NCBI RefSeq assembly: GCF_017303375.1
Contig: NZ_JAFKOH010000004.1
Span: 1 to 64,000 of the forward strand
Direction: 5' to 3'
DNA from: Bacillus sp. NTK074B
Lineage (GTDB): Bacteria; Bacillota; Bacilli; Bacillales; Bacillaceae_B
Length of the DNA stretch: 64,000 bases
Part shown: piece by piece, positions 27,380 to 36,411 of the stretch
How positions within the stretch are numbered: position 1 is the stretch's first letter
Layout: the number at the start of each line of letters is the position of its first letter
Position numbers and translations under genes: made by a program
Notes under the pieces: generated by a model
What the model was told of the DNA's origin: nothing
The model's database searches: none
The model's input: only the letters and a program-made list of their open reading frames with translations

Positions 27380-27711
27380 TTAGTCCCGGTATCCTTTCCC
27401 GATCACTTTCAGTTTGTCTTTTGAAACGTACACATCAATATCTCCCAGTGAATGATTGTTTCCCGTATAGAAAACGATGATATACGTTTGTTTCCCATCA
27501 TAATGATGATCCTTTAAGACACCCATTTGGTGATTCACAGTCCCCTCTTTCAGGGTCGCATTTTCCAGTCCCCTTTTATTTCATGCTTTTCTGACCGTGA
27601 AAGAGAATCATAAGCAGTTTTGATTACGGGATTTGCGTCTTGATCATCCCCCTGACCACAACCGCTCATGGATACACATATGATGGCTATAGCCATTATG
27701 ACCTTTCTCAT
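27380..27711 (-). pseudogene. Small lipoprotein gene broken by a one-base frameshift
   Basis: Read on the minus strand, ATG at 27711 after GGAGGG opens a lipoprotein signal with lipobox SMSGC, continuing to HEIKGDWKMRP and a stop. From the A4G4 run at 27570-27577, the frame reached by adding one base reads on as ENATLKEGTVNHQMGVLKDHH and through YIIVFYTGNNHSLGDIDVYVSKDK to a stop at 27380. One lost base in the run explains the break; intact length would be about 110 codons. It keeps its terminator. A sequencing error is possible. Confidence 0.7.
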
Positions 27712-27780
27712 CGGCTCCCTCCACGCTTTTCCCTCATTATCTCTAATGTTAAAAAGGAACGCACTATTTTCCAGAATTTA

Positions 27781-27811
27781 TTGACAAATATATTGATCGG
27801 AATCATATAAT
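27781..27811 (+). promoter_or_regulatory. Promoter of the GntR-hydroxylase unit
   Basis: -35 TTGACA (27781-27786) and -10 TATAAT (27806-27811) are perfect but 19 bases apart, so activity may depend on regulation. Confidence 0.6.
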
Positions 27812-27844
27812 GGTATTACCATAATTAAAATTGGTATTACCAAT
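27810..27844. promoter_or_regulatory. Twin GntR (FadR-type) operators
   Basis: TGGTATTACCA occurs at 27811-27821 and again at 27832-27842, each inside a larger palindrome, with centres 21 bp apart. They cover the -10 end and the start point. Confidence 0.75.
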
Positions 27845-27858
27845 CAGGAGGTATCAAA

Positions 27859-28551
27859 ATGAAAGAACGCTCTTCGGATCTCATCGCACGGGACATTACC
27901 CGATCCATTTTGGCAGGAGCTCTTGAGATCCATGACTCCCTTCAATCGGAAAGGGATCTCGCTGCCCATTATAAAGTCGGTCGCCCCACCATCAGAGAAG
28001 CCCTCCAGCGCCTGGAACGTGACGGCTGGATCACCAGCCGCAAGGGGATGCCCGCTGTCGTGAATGATTACTGGAAGCAGGGGAACTTGATGACGATCGT
28101 CACGATCCTTCAACACGAAGAGGAGATTCCAGATGAATTCATCATCCATATGCTACAGCTGCGGATCTCGATTACCCCGGCTTATTTCATGGATGCCTTG
28201 GAGAACGGCAGGCTGAAAGTCGTTTCCCTCTTTGCCCCGTTCGAGGACATACCGGACGAAACCAATGCCTATGCGGAATTCGACTGGCAGATCCAGCACG
28301 GGGTTGCCATGCTGTCGCCGAACCCCATTTACCTCTTGATCCTGAACAGCTTTAAGGATATTTATATCAGGATGGCAGAGAAATACTTCTCGGAACCTGA
28401 ACATAGGACTGCTTCACGTGACTATTACCACAGACTTCTGGATTGGATATTGGCCGGTGACATCCAACAAGCCGGGCAAACCATCCGGGACATGATGGAA
28501 ACAAGCATTAGGCTATGGAAACAAAAAATGGATGGAGGCATGGAGAAATGA
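27859..28551 (+). CDS. FadR-type GntR transcriptional regulator
   Basis: The product has 230 residues. The GntR winged helix is at residues 8-70 (SERDLAAHYKVGRPTIREALQRLERDGWITSRKG); the all-helical C-terminal part (EDIPDETNAYAEFDWQIQHGVAML) fits the FadR/FCD type, which binds acyl-CoA or organic acids. AGGAGGT precedes the ATG. Twin operators just upstream point to autoregulation. It overlaps the hydroxylase gene by ATGA, so the two are coupled and a lipid effector is likely. Confidence 0.87.
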   Translation: MKERSSDLIARDITRSILAGALEIHDSLQSERDLAAHYKVGRPTIREALQRLERDGWITSRKGMPAVVNDYWKQGNLMTIVTILQHEEEIPDEFIIHMLQLRISITPAYFMDALENGRLKVVSLFAPFEDIPDETNAYAEFDWQIQHGVAMLSPNPIYLLILNSFKDIYIRMAEKYFSEPEHRTASRDYYHRLLDWILAGDIQQAGQTIRDMMETSIRLWKQKMDGGMEK

Positions 28552-29165
28552 AGGAGAATCGATTGTATCGGGATTTCTTTTTACACTTAGACATTTTGAT
28601 CATGATGGGCATTTTTCTTGTGGTACTTGGCTTTTTGTTCACGATGGAGCTTTCCCTGTTCAGTCTATTATTTTTTGCCGCAGGGATTGTCACCTACATG
28701 TTCAGCGAATACCTCACCCACCGCTTTCTCTTCCACATCAAGTCACCGAAGAACCCTTTTTTACTGAATTTAATTAAACGCCTGCATTATGATCATCACA
28801 AAAAACCGAATGACCTGAAGCTCCTCTTTCTGCCGATCTGGTACAGTGCACCCAACCTGTTTGTCCTGTGCCTGTTGTTTTACTTCAAAACCGGCTCGAT
28901 GTCCTTTACCCTTGCGTTCACCACCGGGGTCCTCTTCATGTTCTTTGTATACGAATGGAAGCACTATATCGCTCACCGGCCAATGAAGCCGAAAACACGG
29001 TTCGGCCGCTGGCTCAAAAAGACGCATATTCTTCATCATTATAAAAATGAGAATTATTGGTACGGAGTGTCCACTCCATTTGTTGATGTGTTGTTCGGGA
29101 CCTACAAAGAAGGGGATGACGTGGAGATGAGCGAGACGGCAAAGGATTTGGAGAAGAGGGCATAG
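28548..29165 (+). CDS. Fatty acid hydroxylase/sterol desaturase family membrane protein
   Basis: The product has 205 residues and about four helices. The di-iron His motifs are visible: HRFLFH, HYDHHKKP, HYIAH and HILHHYKNENYWYGV. These enzymes hydroxylate or desaturate membrane lipids using O2. The start at 28548 overlaps the GntR stop (ATGA), with GGAGG nine bases upstream; an earlier in-frame ATG at 28515 is less likely. Control by a FadR-type protein suggests a membrane-adaptation role. Confidence 0.85.
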   Translation: MKENRLYRDFFLHLDILIMMGIFLVVLGFLFTMELSLFSLLFFAAGIVTYMFSEYLTHRFLFHIKSPKNPFLLNLIKRLHYDHHKKPNDLKLLFLPIWYSAPNLFVLCLLFYFKTGSMSFTLAFTTGVLFMFFVYEWKHYIAHRPMKPKTRFGRWLKKTHILHHYKNENYWYGVSTPFVDVLFGTYKEGDDVEMSETAKDLEKRA

Positions 29166-29167
29166 AA

Positions 29168-29205
29168 AAAAGCCCAATCGGGTTTGAACCGATCGGACCT
29201 TTTTC
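29168..29205. terminator. Imperfect bidirectional terminator
   Basis: Arms around CCAATCGG and CCGATCGG with A and T runs outside lie between converging genes. Confidence 0.6.
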
Positions 29206-29207
29206 TT

Positions 29208-30299
29208 CTATTCCCACTTAAACACATAACTGGCAATGGCAAACCCGCCGACGAGCCACGCTCCAAGAATCAGCGTCTCTGTTCCAAGCTCCCAAAACGG
29301 CGTCTCGAGATTCATCGTCTCCCGGAGCGCTGAACTGAGGTGAGCAATCGGCAGCACTTTCACAATGGGCTGGATGATGTCCGGCATATCGTTGATCGGG
29401 AAGAACACCCCGCCGAGAAACAGCATTGGGAACGTCACGAAACCTGCAATCGGTCCCGCACTTTCCGGGTTCTTCGCCATCCCGGCAATGATGAAGCCGA
29501 GAGACATGAACGCCAGGGTCCCAAGGATGATAAAGAAGATCATCGCAAGCCACGAGCCCGCTACATTGATGTCAAAAATGAGATCGGCAATCAGTACGAC
29601 AAGGAGTGCCTGCGTCCCGTTCAGCATCAGGCGCGCCGTGATCTGGGCCGCGATGAAGGTAGATGCCTTCAGTCTCGTCCCCTGCATGCGGCGGAGGATC
29701 CCGCGTTCCCGCCATGCGGAGATCTGACCGGCCACCCCGTTCATATTGTTGCTCATGATCATCATGGCGACGATACCGGGAACAAGGAAATCCACATAGC
29801 GAATGTTCAACGCTTCGATCCCGACTTTTTCCACCGTCACGACAGGCTTGTAATCGACAAGGTCCTTACTGTATTGATCGATGATCCCATTCACAACCGT
29901 AATCCCTAGCTCCGCGGTGGCCAGGTTCTTTTCGTTATAGTATACGGGAATCGAAAACGGCTCTTCCCTTGCTTTCACGTTTTCACCGTATCCTGCCGGG
30001 ATTTCGATCAGAAGCTGGATATCGCCATTTTTCACGGCTTGCTTCCCGGCTTTGACGTTATCGAATGAAGATGTGTTGAATCCTTCATTCTCATTAAATA
30101 CGTTCTTTAATTCATTTGAGGCATCCGTTTGATCGCTATCGATCATCCCGACAGTAAGTGAAACGGAATCCCCCCCTCCAGCGAATGAACCCAGCGCTAC
30201 CATGAGGATCACCGGGAAGAGCAGGGTAAAGAATATAACTTGCTTGTTTCGTGCAAAAATCCGTAACTGTGCCAGTGTCAGCTGCCAATACGCTTTCAT
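29208..30299 (-). CDS. ABC-2 type transporter permease
   Basis: The product has 363 residues: one N-terminal helix (residues 18-40), a large extracellular domain to about residue 165, and five helices after VDFLVPGIVAMMIMSNNMNG. This is the ABC-2 exporter layout (YhaP/YadH type, used for drugs, lipids or polymers). It overlaps the ATPase gene by ATGA and is its partner. Substrate unknown. Confidence 0.88.
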   Translation of the reverse strand: MKAYWQLTLAQLRIFARNKQVIFFTLLFPVILMVALGSFAGGGDSVSLTVGMIDSDQTDASNELKNVFNENEGFNTSSFDNVKAGKQAVKNGDIQLLIEIPAGYGENVKAREEPFSIPVYYNEKNLATAELGITVVNGIIDQYSKDLVDYKPVVTVEKVGIEALNIRYVDFLVPGIVAMMIMSNNMNGVAGQISAWRERGILRRMQGTRLKASTFIAAQITARLMLNGTQALLVVLIADLIFDINVAGSWLAMIFFIILGTLAFMSLGFIIAGMAKNPESAGPIAGFVTFPMLFLGGVFFPINDMPDIIQPIVKVLPIAHLSSALRETMNLETPFWELGTETLILGAWLVGGFAIASYVFKWE

Positions 30300-31222
30300 G
30301 ATTCCCGCAGCCTCCTTCCTGTCATATGAATGAAGACATCCTCGAGTGTTGCCTGACGGGTCTGAAGGTCCTCGATTTTCAAGACGTGCTCAGTCGACAG
30401 AGTGATGAGTGAGGTCAACGCTATTTGTAACTCATCTGTATACAACTGGACGAAGGTATCCTTGATGGCCACGTCCTCCACCCCATCCATTTTCATAAAC
30501 CACTCCTGTTCAGGAGGATTGTCCAGATGAAACTCGATCGTACTCGTTGACTGCAATGTTTTCACAAGATTCGTCGGCGTATCAAGGGCAATCAGCTCCC
30601 CCTGATCCATAATGCCGATCCGGTCACAAAGCACGTGGGCTTCATCCATGTAGTGAGTCGACAGGATGACCGTCTTCCCCCGCTCCTTCAGTCTGAGAAC
30701 AATATCCCACAGCGTCCTTCGTGCCTGTGGATCCAGTCCCGTCGTCGGTTCATCGAGAAAGACGATATTCGGATCATGGATCAGTGCGAGGGCAATTGCC
30801 AGACGCTGCTTCTGCCCGCCGGACAATCCCTTGATCCGGTCCTTCCTTTTTTCGGTCAGCAGCATATCCTCGATCAATTCATCGATATCCACATTCTTCG
30901 GATAAAAGCTCGCATACAAATGGAGGATCTCCTCCACCTTGAGGAGTTCAAACAGCGAAGTCGACTGAAGCTGAACCCCAATCACTTCCTTCACTTTATT
31001 CACATCTTTCCGTACGTCAAAGCCCGCTAAGCTTGCCGTCCCCGCGTCAGGCTTCCGGAGCCCGACGAGCATCTCGATCGTCGTCGTCTTTCCTGCCCCA
31101 TTGGGTCCAAGCAAACCGAAGATCTCCCCCTTCTCCACCTGAAAGCGGACTCCCTTCACCGCCGTAAAGGAACCATATCTTTTCACTAAATCTTTAACAT
31201 CTACCATGACTTCATTCGGCAT
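30296..31222 (-). CDS. ABC transporter ATP-binding protein
   Basis: The product has 308 residues. Walker A GPNGAGKTTT, signature LSGGQKQRLAIALAL, Walker B IVFLDEPTTGLD and switch STHYMDEA are intact; the C-terminal 90 residues resemble the DrrA-type domain. AAAGGAGG precedes the ATG. It powers the ABC-2 permease encoded directly downstream with a 4-base overlap. Confidence 0.92.
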   Translation of the reverse strand: MPNEVMVDVKDLVKRYGSFTAVKGVRFQVEKGEIFGLLGPNGAGKTTTIEMLVGLRKPDAGTASLAGFDVRKDVNKVKEVIGVQLQSTSLFELLKVEEILHLYASFYPKNVDIDELIEDMLLTEKRKDRIKGLSGGQKQRLAIALALIHDPNIVFLDEPTTGLDPQARRTLWDIVLRLKERGKTVILSTHYMDEAHVLCDRIGIMDQGELIALDTPTNLVKTLQSTSTIEFHLDNPPEQEWFMKMDGVEDVAIKDTFVQLYTDELQIALTSLITLSTEHVLKIEDLQTRQATLEDVFIHMTGRRLRES

Positions 31223-31237
31223 AACGAGCCTCCTTTT

Positions 31238-31268
31238 AAAAAAACGTAACCGCCCATGAATGAGCGGT
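31238..31268 (-). terminator. Terminator of the DUF6526 gene
   Basis: ACCGCCCAT and ATGAGCGGT form the stem; the plus-strand A7 run is the minus-strand T run. Confidence 0.75.
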
Positions 31269-31282
31269 CCAATTCCTGTTGT

Positions 31283-31711
31283 TTATACTCGATGATGATC
31301 TGCACGCCAATTTTGTACAGCTTTTTTAATGTCACTAGGCGATAAGCTTTCCGTCAATGTCTTTTCGACTAAGGTTGTCAACTCTTCATCCGGCGCGAAC
31401 CGGAGAGCGATGATCTGCTTCAGAGATAGATTGCTATCCAGCTCATTCCCCGTTAAACGGTAATAACGGAAATTCTCTTCTGCACGGATGACGCGGTCCT
31501 GAACCTGAAGGGCATACGTGCGGAGCCTCACTCCGATGAGGATGATGGTGATCACCGCCACGAGAACTAAAAAGCTGAGCAGGGTTTCGTCTCCCACATT
31601 CTTTACGAAAAACGTGATTGTCAAAATGAGAGTGATAAGGGCAGACAGGGCAATCCCTACATGGAAGACGGGATCAACCTTGCTGTGATTTTCATAGTTT
31701 TGCTGTTTCAT
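31283..31711 (-). CDS. DUF6526 family membrane protein
   Basis: The product has 142 residues. Two helices (about 19-40 and 46-66) follow the opening QQNYENHSKVDPVFH; the rest is cytosolic with VQDRVIRAEENFRYYRLTG and LSLKQIIALRFAPDEEL. This matches my memory of DUF6526. AGGAGGT sets the start at 31711 rather than the longer frame from 31789. Function unknown. Confidence 0.75.
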   Translation of the reverse strand: MKQQNYENHSKVDPVFHVGIALSALITLILTITFFVKNVGDETLLSFLVLVAVITIILIGVRLRTYALQVQDRVIRAEENFRYYRLTGNELDSNLSLKQIIALRFAPDEELTTLVEKTLTESLSPSDIKKAVQNWRADHHRV

Positions 31712-31777
31712 GTGTACCTCCTGGGGGGTTATTGATTTATTATATAACAGAACATCATTAAATAGTGGGACGGAACT

Positions 31778-31820
31778 AAAAGAACACACCTTGAAAGGAT
31801 ATTCAGGAGTGTGTTCTTTT
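31778..31820. terminator. Terminator of the chemoreceptor gene
   Basis: AAAAGAACACAC pairs perfectly with GTGTGTTCTTTT. Confidence 0.85.
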
Positions 31821-31845
31821 ATGCAATCTTTTACGGGTGATTCTG

Positions 31846-33594
31846 TCAGTTAAACTTATTATTCAAGCCCCTCAGTTCTTCCGACATCTTGACCAACTCT
31901 TCAACGAAACGATTCATTTCTTCTGTAGAACCGCTCATTTGTTGGGTGGAAGCCGAAACCTGCTCTATACCTGCCGCATTCTCCTCTGAGATGGCAGCTA
32001 TTTGTTCAATGGACTCCTTCATGCTGACTTGTTTTGACTGTACCTTCTCCAGTTGGATGCTCACCGTTTCCACAAGTCCGTTCATATCCGAGAGGGTCAT
32101 GGATATATCCCCGAATGCGACACCCGTTTCATTTAAATTCCTGCGGCCGTTCTCCACCACTTCCAATCCATTTAAGAGAATATGAGCCATTTCATTTGAA
32201 TTGCTCCTCACATTGTTCACGATATCATGTATGCTCTTGACAGATTTCGAAACGCTTTCAGCCAGCTTCCGAACCTCATCGGCCACCACCGCAAAGCCTT
32301 TACCCTGTTCTCCCGCCCTCGCTGCTTCAATGGCTGCATTCAATGCCAGCAAGTTCGTTTGATCCGCGATCTGACTGATCAATGTGACCAGAGACGTGAC
32401 TTCATTGGTTTGTGATTCGAGGGTTTGAACCTTATTCACCGAGTTGTTTACGACTTCATAAATATGTTCCATTTGATCGATTGAATTTTTCATGAGCCGG
32501 GCTCCCATTTGAGTGTTTTTCTCCACTTTTAAAGAAGCGTCCATTAGATGCTCTCCCTTGTTTCTTGACTCGTTGATCAAGAACGTGAATTCTTCCATAT
32601 CCACTAACATGTCTGTTGATAGCTGAGCTTGGGATTCTGCACCAGATGCCATTTCTTCCATGGTGACAGCAATTTGGGAAGAGCCTTCGGACACTTCATC
32701 TGATGTCGTTCTTAACACTTCCCCCTGCCGGCCTACATTCGTCGAAGCAACTCGGATTCCATTTAGCACTTCGCCGAGAGATTCCGTCATCTTATCCATG
32801 GATTGGGTCAATCCTACAATTTCATCCTTATACTTATTATCTATTCCCTTTAACTGTTGTTTCGCTTGAGTCACATTCCCCTCTTTAATGGACAATGCCA
32901 CCTGACTCAATTGTGAAAGGGGCTTCAGCCGCTTACCTAAATAATAGTAGATGCCTATTACTACCAGCATGAACACCACTAGGAAGATTCCGAGAAATAA
33001 TGGGAGTGATGAAGACAAGACTTCTTGATTGATTGCTCCCACTTCCTTGGCATCCATGTCTACGCCAAGGACACCGATCACCTTCCCGTCACTCCCTTTA
33101 ATGGGAACAAAAGTTGACAGATAATCACCGTACTCAGGATCTCGAACGATATCTGTACTATTCACTCCCCCTTCAAGAGCAGGAGCTACATCTTCATATG
33201 TGGTGGCCGTTGTCGGTTCTCCGACAGGAACCGCCTCTTCATTTGATGACAACCCATCCACCATAATCTCTACCTTTTTTTCATTGACCTGAAGAGTATA
33301 CACATACATGGCCCCGGTTTTTTCACGATACTCGTTCAGTAATTCCCGAAGTTCTGTATAAGTATCATCTTTCACAGGATTATTCAGGAACCGTTCATAC
33401 TTCTCCATATCTATTTCTGCGGTGATTCTCTCTGCATCAAGAATCGTATTCTGACTAATGGTCTCATAAACCGATTGATTAGAAGTCAAATAGATTAATA
33501 CACCACTTATGATCGATAATACCCCGATCACGATAACGAATACCGAAGTCAAGAAAGCTCTTAATGTATTTATCCGTCCTTTTTTTATATTCAC
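31846..33594 (-). CDS. Methyl-accepting chemotaxis protein
   Basis: The product has 582 residues. Helix 1 at about 12-34, an extracellular Cache-like sensor to about residue 195, helix 2 at about 198-220, HAMP to about 275, then a long coiled signalling domain with the tip [21 protein letters not shown] present in part near residue 415. [14 protein letters not shown] and [16 protein letters not shown] are methylation-type helices. It starts with GTG after GGGGGG. A sigma-D-type promoter lies upstream, as expected of motility genes. The ligand is unknown. Confidence 0.93.
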   Translation of the reverse strand: MNIKKGRINTLRAFLTSVFVIVIGVLSIISGVLIYLTSNQSVYETISQNTILDAERITAEIDMEKYERFLNNPVKDDTYTELRELLNEYREKTGAMYVYTLQVNEKKVEIMVDGLSSNEEAVPVGEPTTATTYEDVAPALEGGVNSTDIVRDPEYGDYLSTFVPIKGSDGKVIGVLGVDMDAKEVGAINQEVLSSSLPLFLGIFLVVFMLVVIGIYYYLGKRLKPLSQLSQVALSIKEGNVTQAKQQLKGIDNKYKDEIVGLTQSMDKMTESLGEVLNGIRVASTNVGRQGEVLRTTSDEVSEGSSQIAVTMEEMASGAESQAQLSTDMLVDMEEFTFLINESRNKGEHLMDASLKVEKNTQMGARLMKNSIDQMEHIYEVVNNSVNKVQTLESQTNEVTSLVTLISQIADQTNLLALNAAIEAARAGEQGKGFAVVADEVRKLAESVSKSVKSIHDIVNNVRSNSNEMAHILLNGLEVVENGRRNLNETGVAFGDISMTLSDMNGLVETVSIQLEKVQSKQVSMKESIEQIAAISEENAAGIEQVSASTQQMSGSTEEMNRFVEELVKMSEELRGLNNKFN

Positions 33595-33674
33595 CGTTTA
33601 TCCCCCCATAAATGATGAACAGCTCCTGCAGATGATCTCAGCATAGATGCCCTGGACACTATTCATTAACTATA

Positions 33675-33701
33675 TTATCGGTGATCAATCTCTATTTTTT
33701 A
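33675..33701 (-). promoter_or_regulatory. Sigma-D (motility) promoter of the chemoreceptor gene
   Basis: On the minus strand TAAA, exactly 15 bases, then ACCGATAA; the sigma-D consensus is TAAA-N15-GCCGATAA, one mismatch. Transcription would start about 70 bases before the GTG. Within 33602-33923 I see nothing else but this promoter and an 8-bp hairpin overlapping it. Confidence 0.7.
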
Positions 33702-33923
33702 GAGATTGGAGGAGATATTTATTCCTATTTTTAATGTGGACGTGCGCCTTCTGCACCAGGTTTCATATCATTATCCTTTGGCGGGATCCTTTCATTCCGT
33801 TATGGACGAATTCACAGGCGATCTCTTTTCCTTCTTGAGTTGGTTTAACTAAATCCCCTTTATAGTTTCTCTGAAAAATCAAGAAGGTAGAGAAACATTC
33901 AAGAAGCACCGTTGCTGGGCTTT

Positions 33924-34367
33924 TTAGTCTTTCATTAAAGCCCTGGCTTTATTTATCTGGTATTCCGATACTTGAACGATCCCGATGGCGTTCTCTTCCC
34001 CGTCACACCCCTGCAACGAGATGAACCCACTCTTTTCTTCAATTCCTTCGCATACCGCCTGACTCTTTTCTTCCCCGGTCCCGGTCTTTAACACATAGTG
34101 GACTTCATTTCCATCGAATGACATTTCATTGATACTGACCTGATTGTTGAAAAAGTTCGATACCGTTACGTCGGATTCTTTCTTTTCCTCCACTCCGTCT
34201 ACGAATCGCAGCAGTTGTTCGAGGTTCGATACCTCGCCTTCTTCATCCACCAGCGTGTCTCCGTTATCCGTCGCTACTTCCATGGTGTACGCATCGGCCT
34301 GTTCTGTATTAGAACAACCGGTAAAGAGTAGAGAGCCGGCAATAAACATAAAAGTCATTTTCCTCAC
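33924..34367 (-). CDS. DUF4362-like lipoprotein
   Basis: The product has 147 residues. The signal peptide ends in lipobox LFTGC at about residues 14-18. The body (YTMEVATDNGDTLVDEEGEVSNLEQLLRF in part, then EVHYVLKTGTGEEKSQAVCEGIEEK) resembles DUF4362 proteins. The GTG at 34367 after GATGAGG is the best start; the longer frame from 34466 would bury the signal peptide. A hairpin overlapping the stop (GGGCTTT with AAAGCCC) may end the transcript. Confidence 0.75.
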   Translation of the reverse strand: MRKMTFMFIAGSLLFTGCSNTEQADAYTMEVATDNGDTLVDEEGEVSNLEQLLRFVDGVEEKKESDVTVSNFFNNQVSINEMSFDGNEVHYVLKTGTGEEKSQAVCEGIEEKSGFISLQGCDGEENAIGIVQVSEYQINKARALMKD

Positions 34368-34505
34368 TATATCCTCATCTCCTATCATATTCGTGTACTT
34401 CTTCAGTATAGTGGAATTGGAAATAATTTGAAAACACTTTTCGTATCGAATATTCGTTTTAGACATTGCATCCGATGTTGATTGGATGCTTATTTGTCAT
34501 TTTTG

Positions 34506-36137
34506 CTACTTCAGTTCATTGATTCGTTTAGTTAATTCGCTAAACTTTCCGTCAAGCTCTGCATAGCCTTCATCACCCGGCATCATGAAACTCAGTCGCC
34601 CCAATACTTCCTGTCTGTCCGTCTCGAGCTTCATCCGCTCCTCTTCCTTGTCATCCCGTTTTGCTAGCGGCTCATCCAGCTGTTTCTCTATGGTGCCTTT
34701 TTCCATGACAAGCTTGATCCCCGTCGTTTTTTCAAGAAAATAACGGTCATGGGATACGAGGATCAAGGTTCCGTTGTAATCGGACAGGGTTTCCTCCAGC
34801 TGCTCCCGGGAAGCGAGATCCAGGTGGTTAGTCGGTTCATCGAGGATCAATACGTCCCTTTCTTCGAGAATGTACTTCATCAGTTTGACCTTCACCCGTT
34901 CCCCCATGCTCATGTTTCGGATCGGGGAATGCCAATGAGACGTCTGGAATCCGAGATGGTTCATGAGTGTCTGAACCTTCCCTCGCTCTTCATAGGTTTC
35001 TTTATGGAAGAGCTCTCCCGGCGTCTGGTCTAGTGGCAGATCGAACACTTCCTGGGTCAGGTAACCGATATTGGCGGATGGTGACATCCATACGTCGCCT
35101 TCTGTGGGTTCTATTCCCATGATGATCTTCAGCAGTGTCGTTTTTCCGCTTCCGTTCGGTCCAAGGATTGATACCTTTTCACCATGCTGGATGGTGAAAT
35201 TTGCGTTTTCAAATAAGGTCCGTCCCTCGAATGATTTCTTCAGTGTCTTTACTTCAAGGAACCGTTTCCCCGTTTTATGGGTGGATTGGATGGAGAAGCG
35301 GACGCTGTGTTCCTTTTCGACTGCTTCTACTTTTGTTTTTTCCAGTTCTCTTTCCAGACGTTTTTGCTTGGATTTGACCTGGCTGTCCGTACGTTTTGCT
35401 TTGACACGGTAATGTTCCTTATACCCTTCCTGTTTCGTGGACTGGGCGTGGGCTTTTGCGGACCAGGATGAGAGTTCTTTCATCTGGTTCTCAATTCGCT
35501 CCACCATTTTCTGCTGTTTTTCATACTCCCGTTGTTGAGTCAACCTGCGCTCTTTGCGCGCTTCCATGTAGCTGGAATAATTACCTTTATGCTCAATCAA
35601 CTTCTTCCCTTCGATGGACCATATTTTCGTCACAGCTTCATCGAGGAAATATCGGTCATGTGAGACAAGGAGAATGGTGCCTTTATACTCTTTAATCTGT
35701 CTAGTCAGTAGCTCCAGACTCTGTCGATCCAGGTGATTCGTCGGTTCATCCAATAAGAGAAGGTCCGCTCTCTCTGAGAAACCCTTGGCAAGCCTCGCTT
35801 TCAGTTTTTCTCCGCCGCTCAACTGCTGAAATTCTTGACTGGGAACTTGCCATTTTTCCATCAAAGCAGCTTGGGTTGGATTCATTCCTTCTGAGGAATG
35901 GGTTTCGGTTTCCTGCTCTACCATGGTGATCGTCACATCAGAGTGAAGCCATTGGATCTGTCCTTCCATTGGTGTCCGTTCACCTGCGATTAATTGCAGT
36001 AAGGTCGACTTTCCGGCACCGTTATTCCCGATGATCCCGATGACGTCCCCCTCCTGCACCCTGCCATTCACCTTTTCAAATATGGTATGGTCCATTAATT
36101 CATACCGTACATTCAATAATTTCAATATTTCTTTCAT
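34506..36137 (-). CDS. ABC-F family ribosome-protection-type ATPase
   Basis: The product has 543 residues and two ABC domains without membrane parts. Walker A GNNGAGKST and GPNGSGKTT, signatures LSGGEKLKARLAKG and MSMGERVKVKLMKY, and LLLDEPTNHLD twice are intact. A charged interdomain linker (about residues 185-290, KRTDSQVKSKQKRLERELEK) would reach into the ribosome. Length and layout are like VmlR/Vga-type antibiotic-resistance ABC-F proteins. The long structured leader supports a drug-inducible role against ribosome-targeting antibiotics; the drug class is not shown. Confidence 0.85.
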   Translation of the reverse strand: MKEILKLLNVRYELMDHTIFEKVNGRVQEGDVIGIIGNNGAGKSTLLQLIAGERTPMEGQIQWLHSDVTITMVEQETETHSSEGMNPTQAALMEKWQVPSQEFQQLSGGEKLKARLAKGFSERADLLLLDEPTNHLDRQSLELLTRQIKEYKGTILLVSHDRYFLDEAVTKIWSIEGKKLIEHKGNYSSYMEARKERRLTQQREYEKQQKMVERIENQMKELSSWSAKAHAQSTKQEGYKEHYRVKAKRTDSQVKSKQKRLERELEKTKVEAVEKEHSVRFSIQSTHKTGKRFLEVKTLKKSFEGRTLFENANFTIQHGEKVSILGPNGSGKTTLLKIIMGIEPTEGDVWMSPSANIGYLTQEVFDLPLDQTPGELFHKETYEERGKVQTLMNHLGFQTSHWHSPIRNMSMGERVKVKLMKYILEERDVLILDEPTNHLDLASREQLEETLSDYNGTLILVSHDRYFLEKTTGIKLVMEKGTIEKQLDEPLAKRDDKEEERMKLETDRQEVLGRLSFMMPGDEGYAELDGKFSELTKRINELK

Positions 36138-36170
36138 CGTATCTTCCCCTCTCTTTGAAAAAGGGAGAAC

Positions 36171-36202
36171 AAAAAAATCCTCCCATTGGTTCTGGAAGGA
36201 TT
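36171..36202 (-). terminator. Leader terminator (attenuator) before the ABC-F gene
   Basis: On the minus strand AATCCTTCC (36202-36194) pairs with GGGAGGATT (36184-36176), one G-T pair, 9-base loop, followed by T7. It lies 34 bases before the coding start, so it is a premature terminator. Confidence 0.8.
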
Positions 36203-36375
36203 AGCCGTACCGGTCACGTACACAAAGAAAGCTATCAATCGTTCAATAGCTAAAAACGCATATAAAAATGGGCAGACTAATCCTATTTTAAGTTAATTTG
36301 AAATATGGAATTTCAAACGTCTCGAAAATAAGATTAGTTCTTCATCGTCCACCCATCACTCCTGTCATATTTAGT
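36171..36375 (-). promoter_or_regulatory. Structured attenuator leader of the ABC-F gene
   Basis: Three segments compete on the minus strand. Segment 1 (36337-36325) pairs over 13 bp with segment 2 (36289-36277), one G-T pair. Segment 2 can instead pair over 8 bp (AGGATTAG, 36284-36277) with CTAATCCT (36204-36197), which contains the left arm of the terminator. A mini open frame ATG-AAG-AAC-TAA (36345-36334) overlaps segment 1. A ribosome halted there would free segment 2 to block termination. Confidence 0.7.
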
Positions 36376-36381
36376 AAATTT

Positions 36382-36411
36382 ACTATATCATGAAACTCTA
36401 GGGGGATGCAA
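36382..36411 (-). promoter_or_regulatory. Promoter of the ABC-F leader
   Basis: -35 TTGCAT (36411-36406) and -10 TATAGT (36387-36382) with an 18-base spacer, minus strand. The start would be near 36375, giving a leader of about 240 bases. Confidence 0.6.

Noticed and set aside
36250..36261. Mini open frame ATG-CGT-TTT-TAG in the ABC-F leader
   Set aside because: No Shine-Dal­garno sequence upstream and it does not overlap the switching segments; the frame at 36334-36345 fits the mechanism better.
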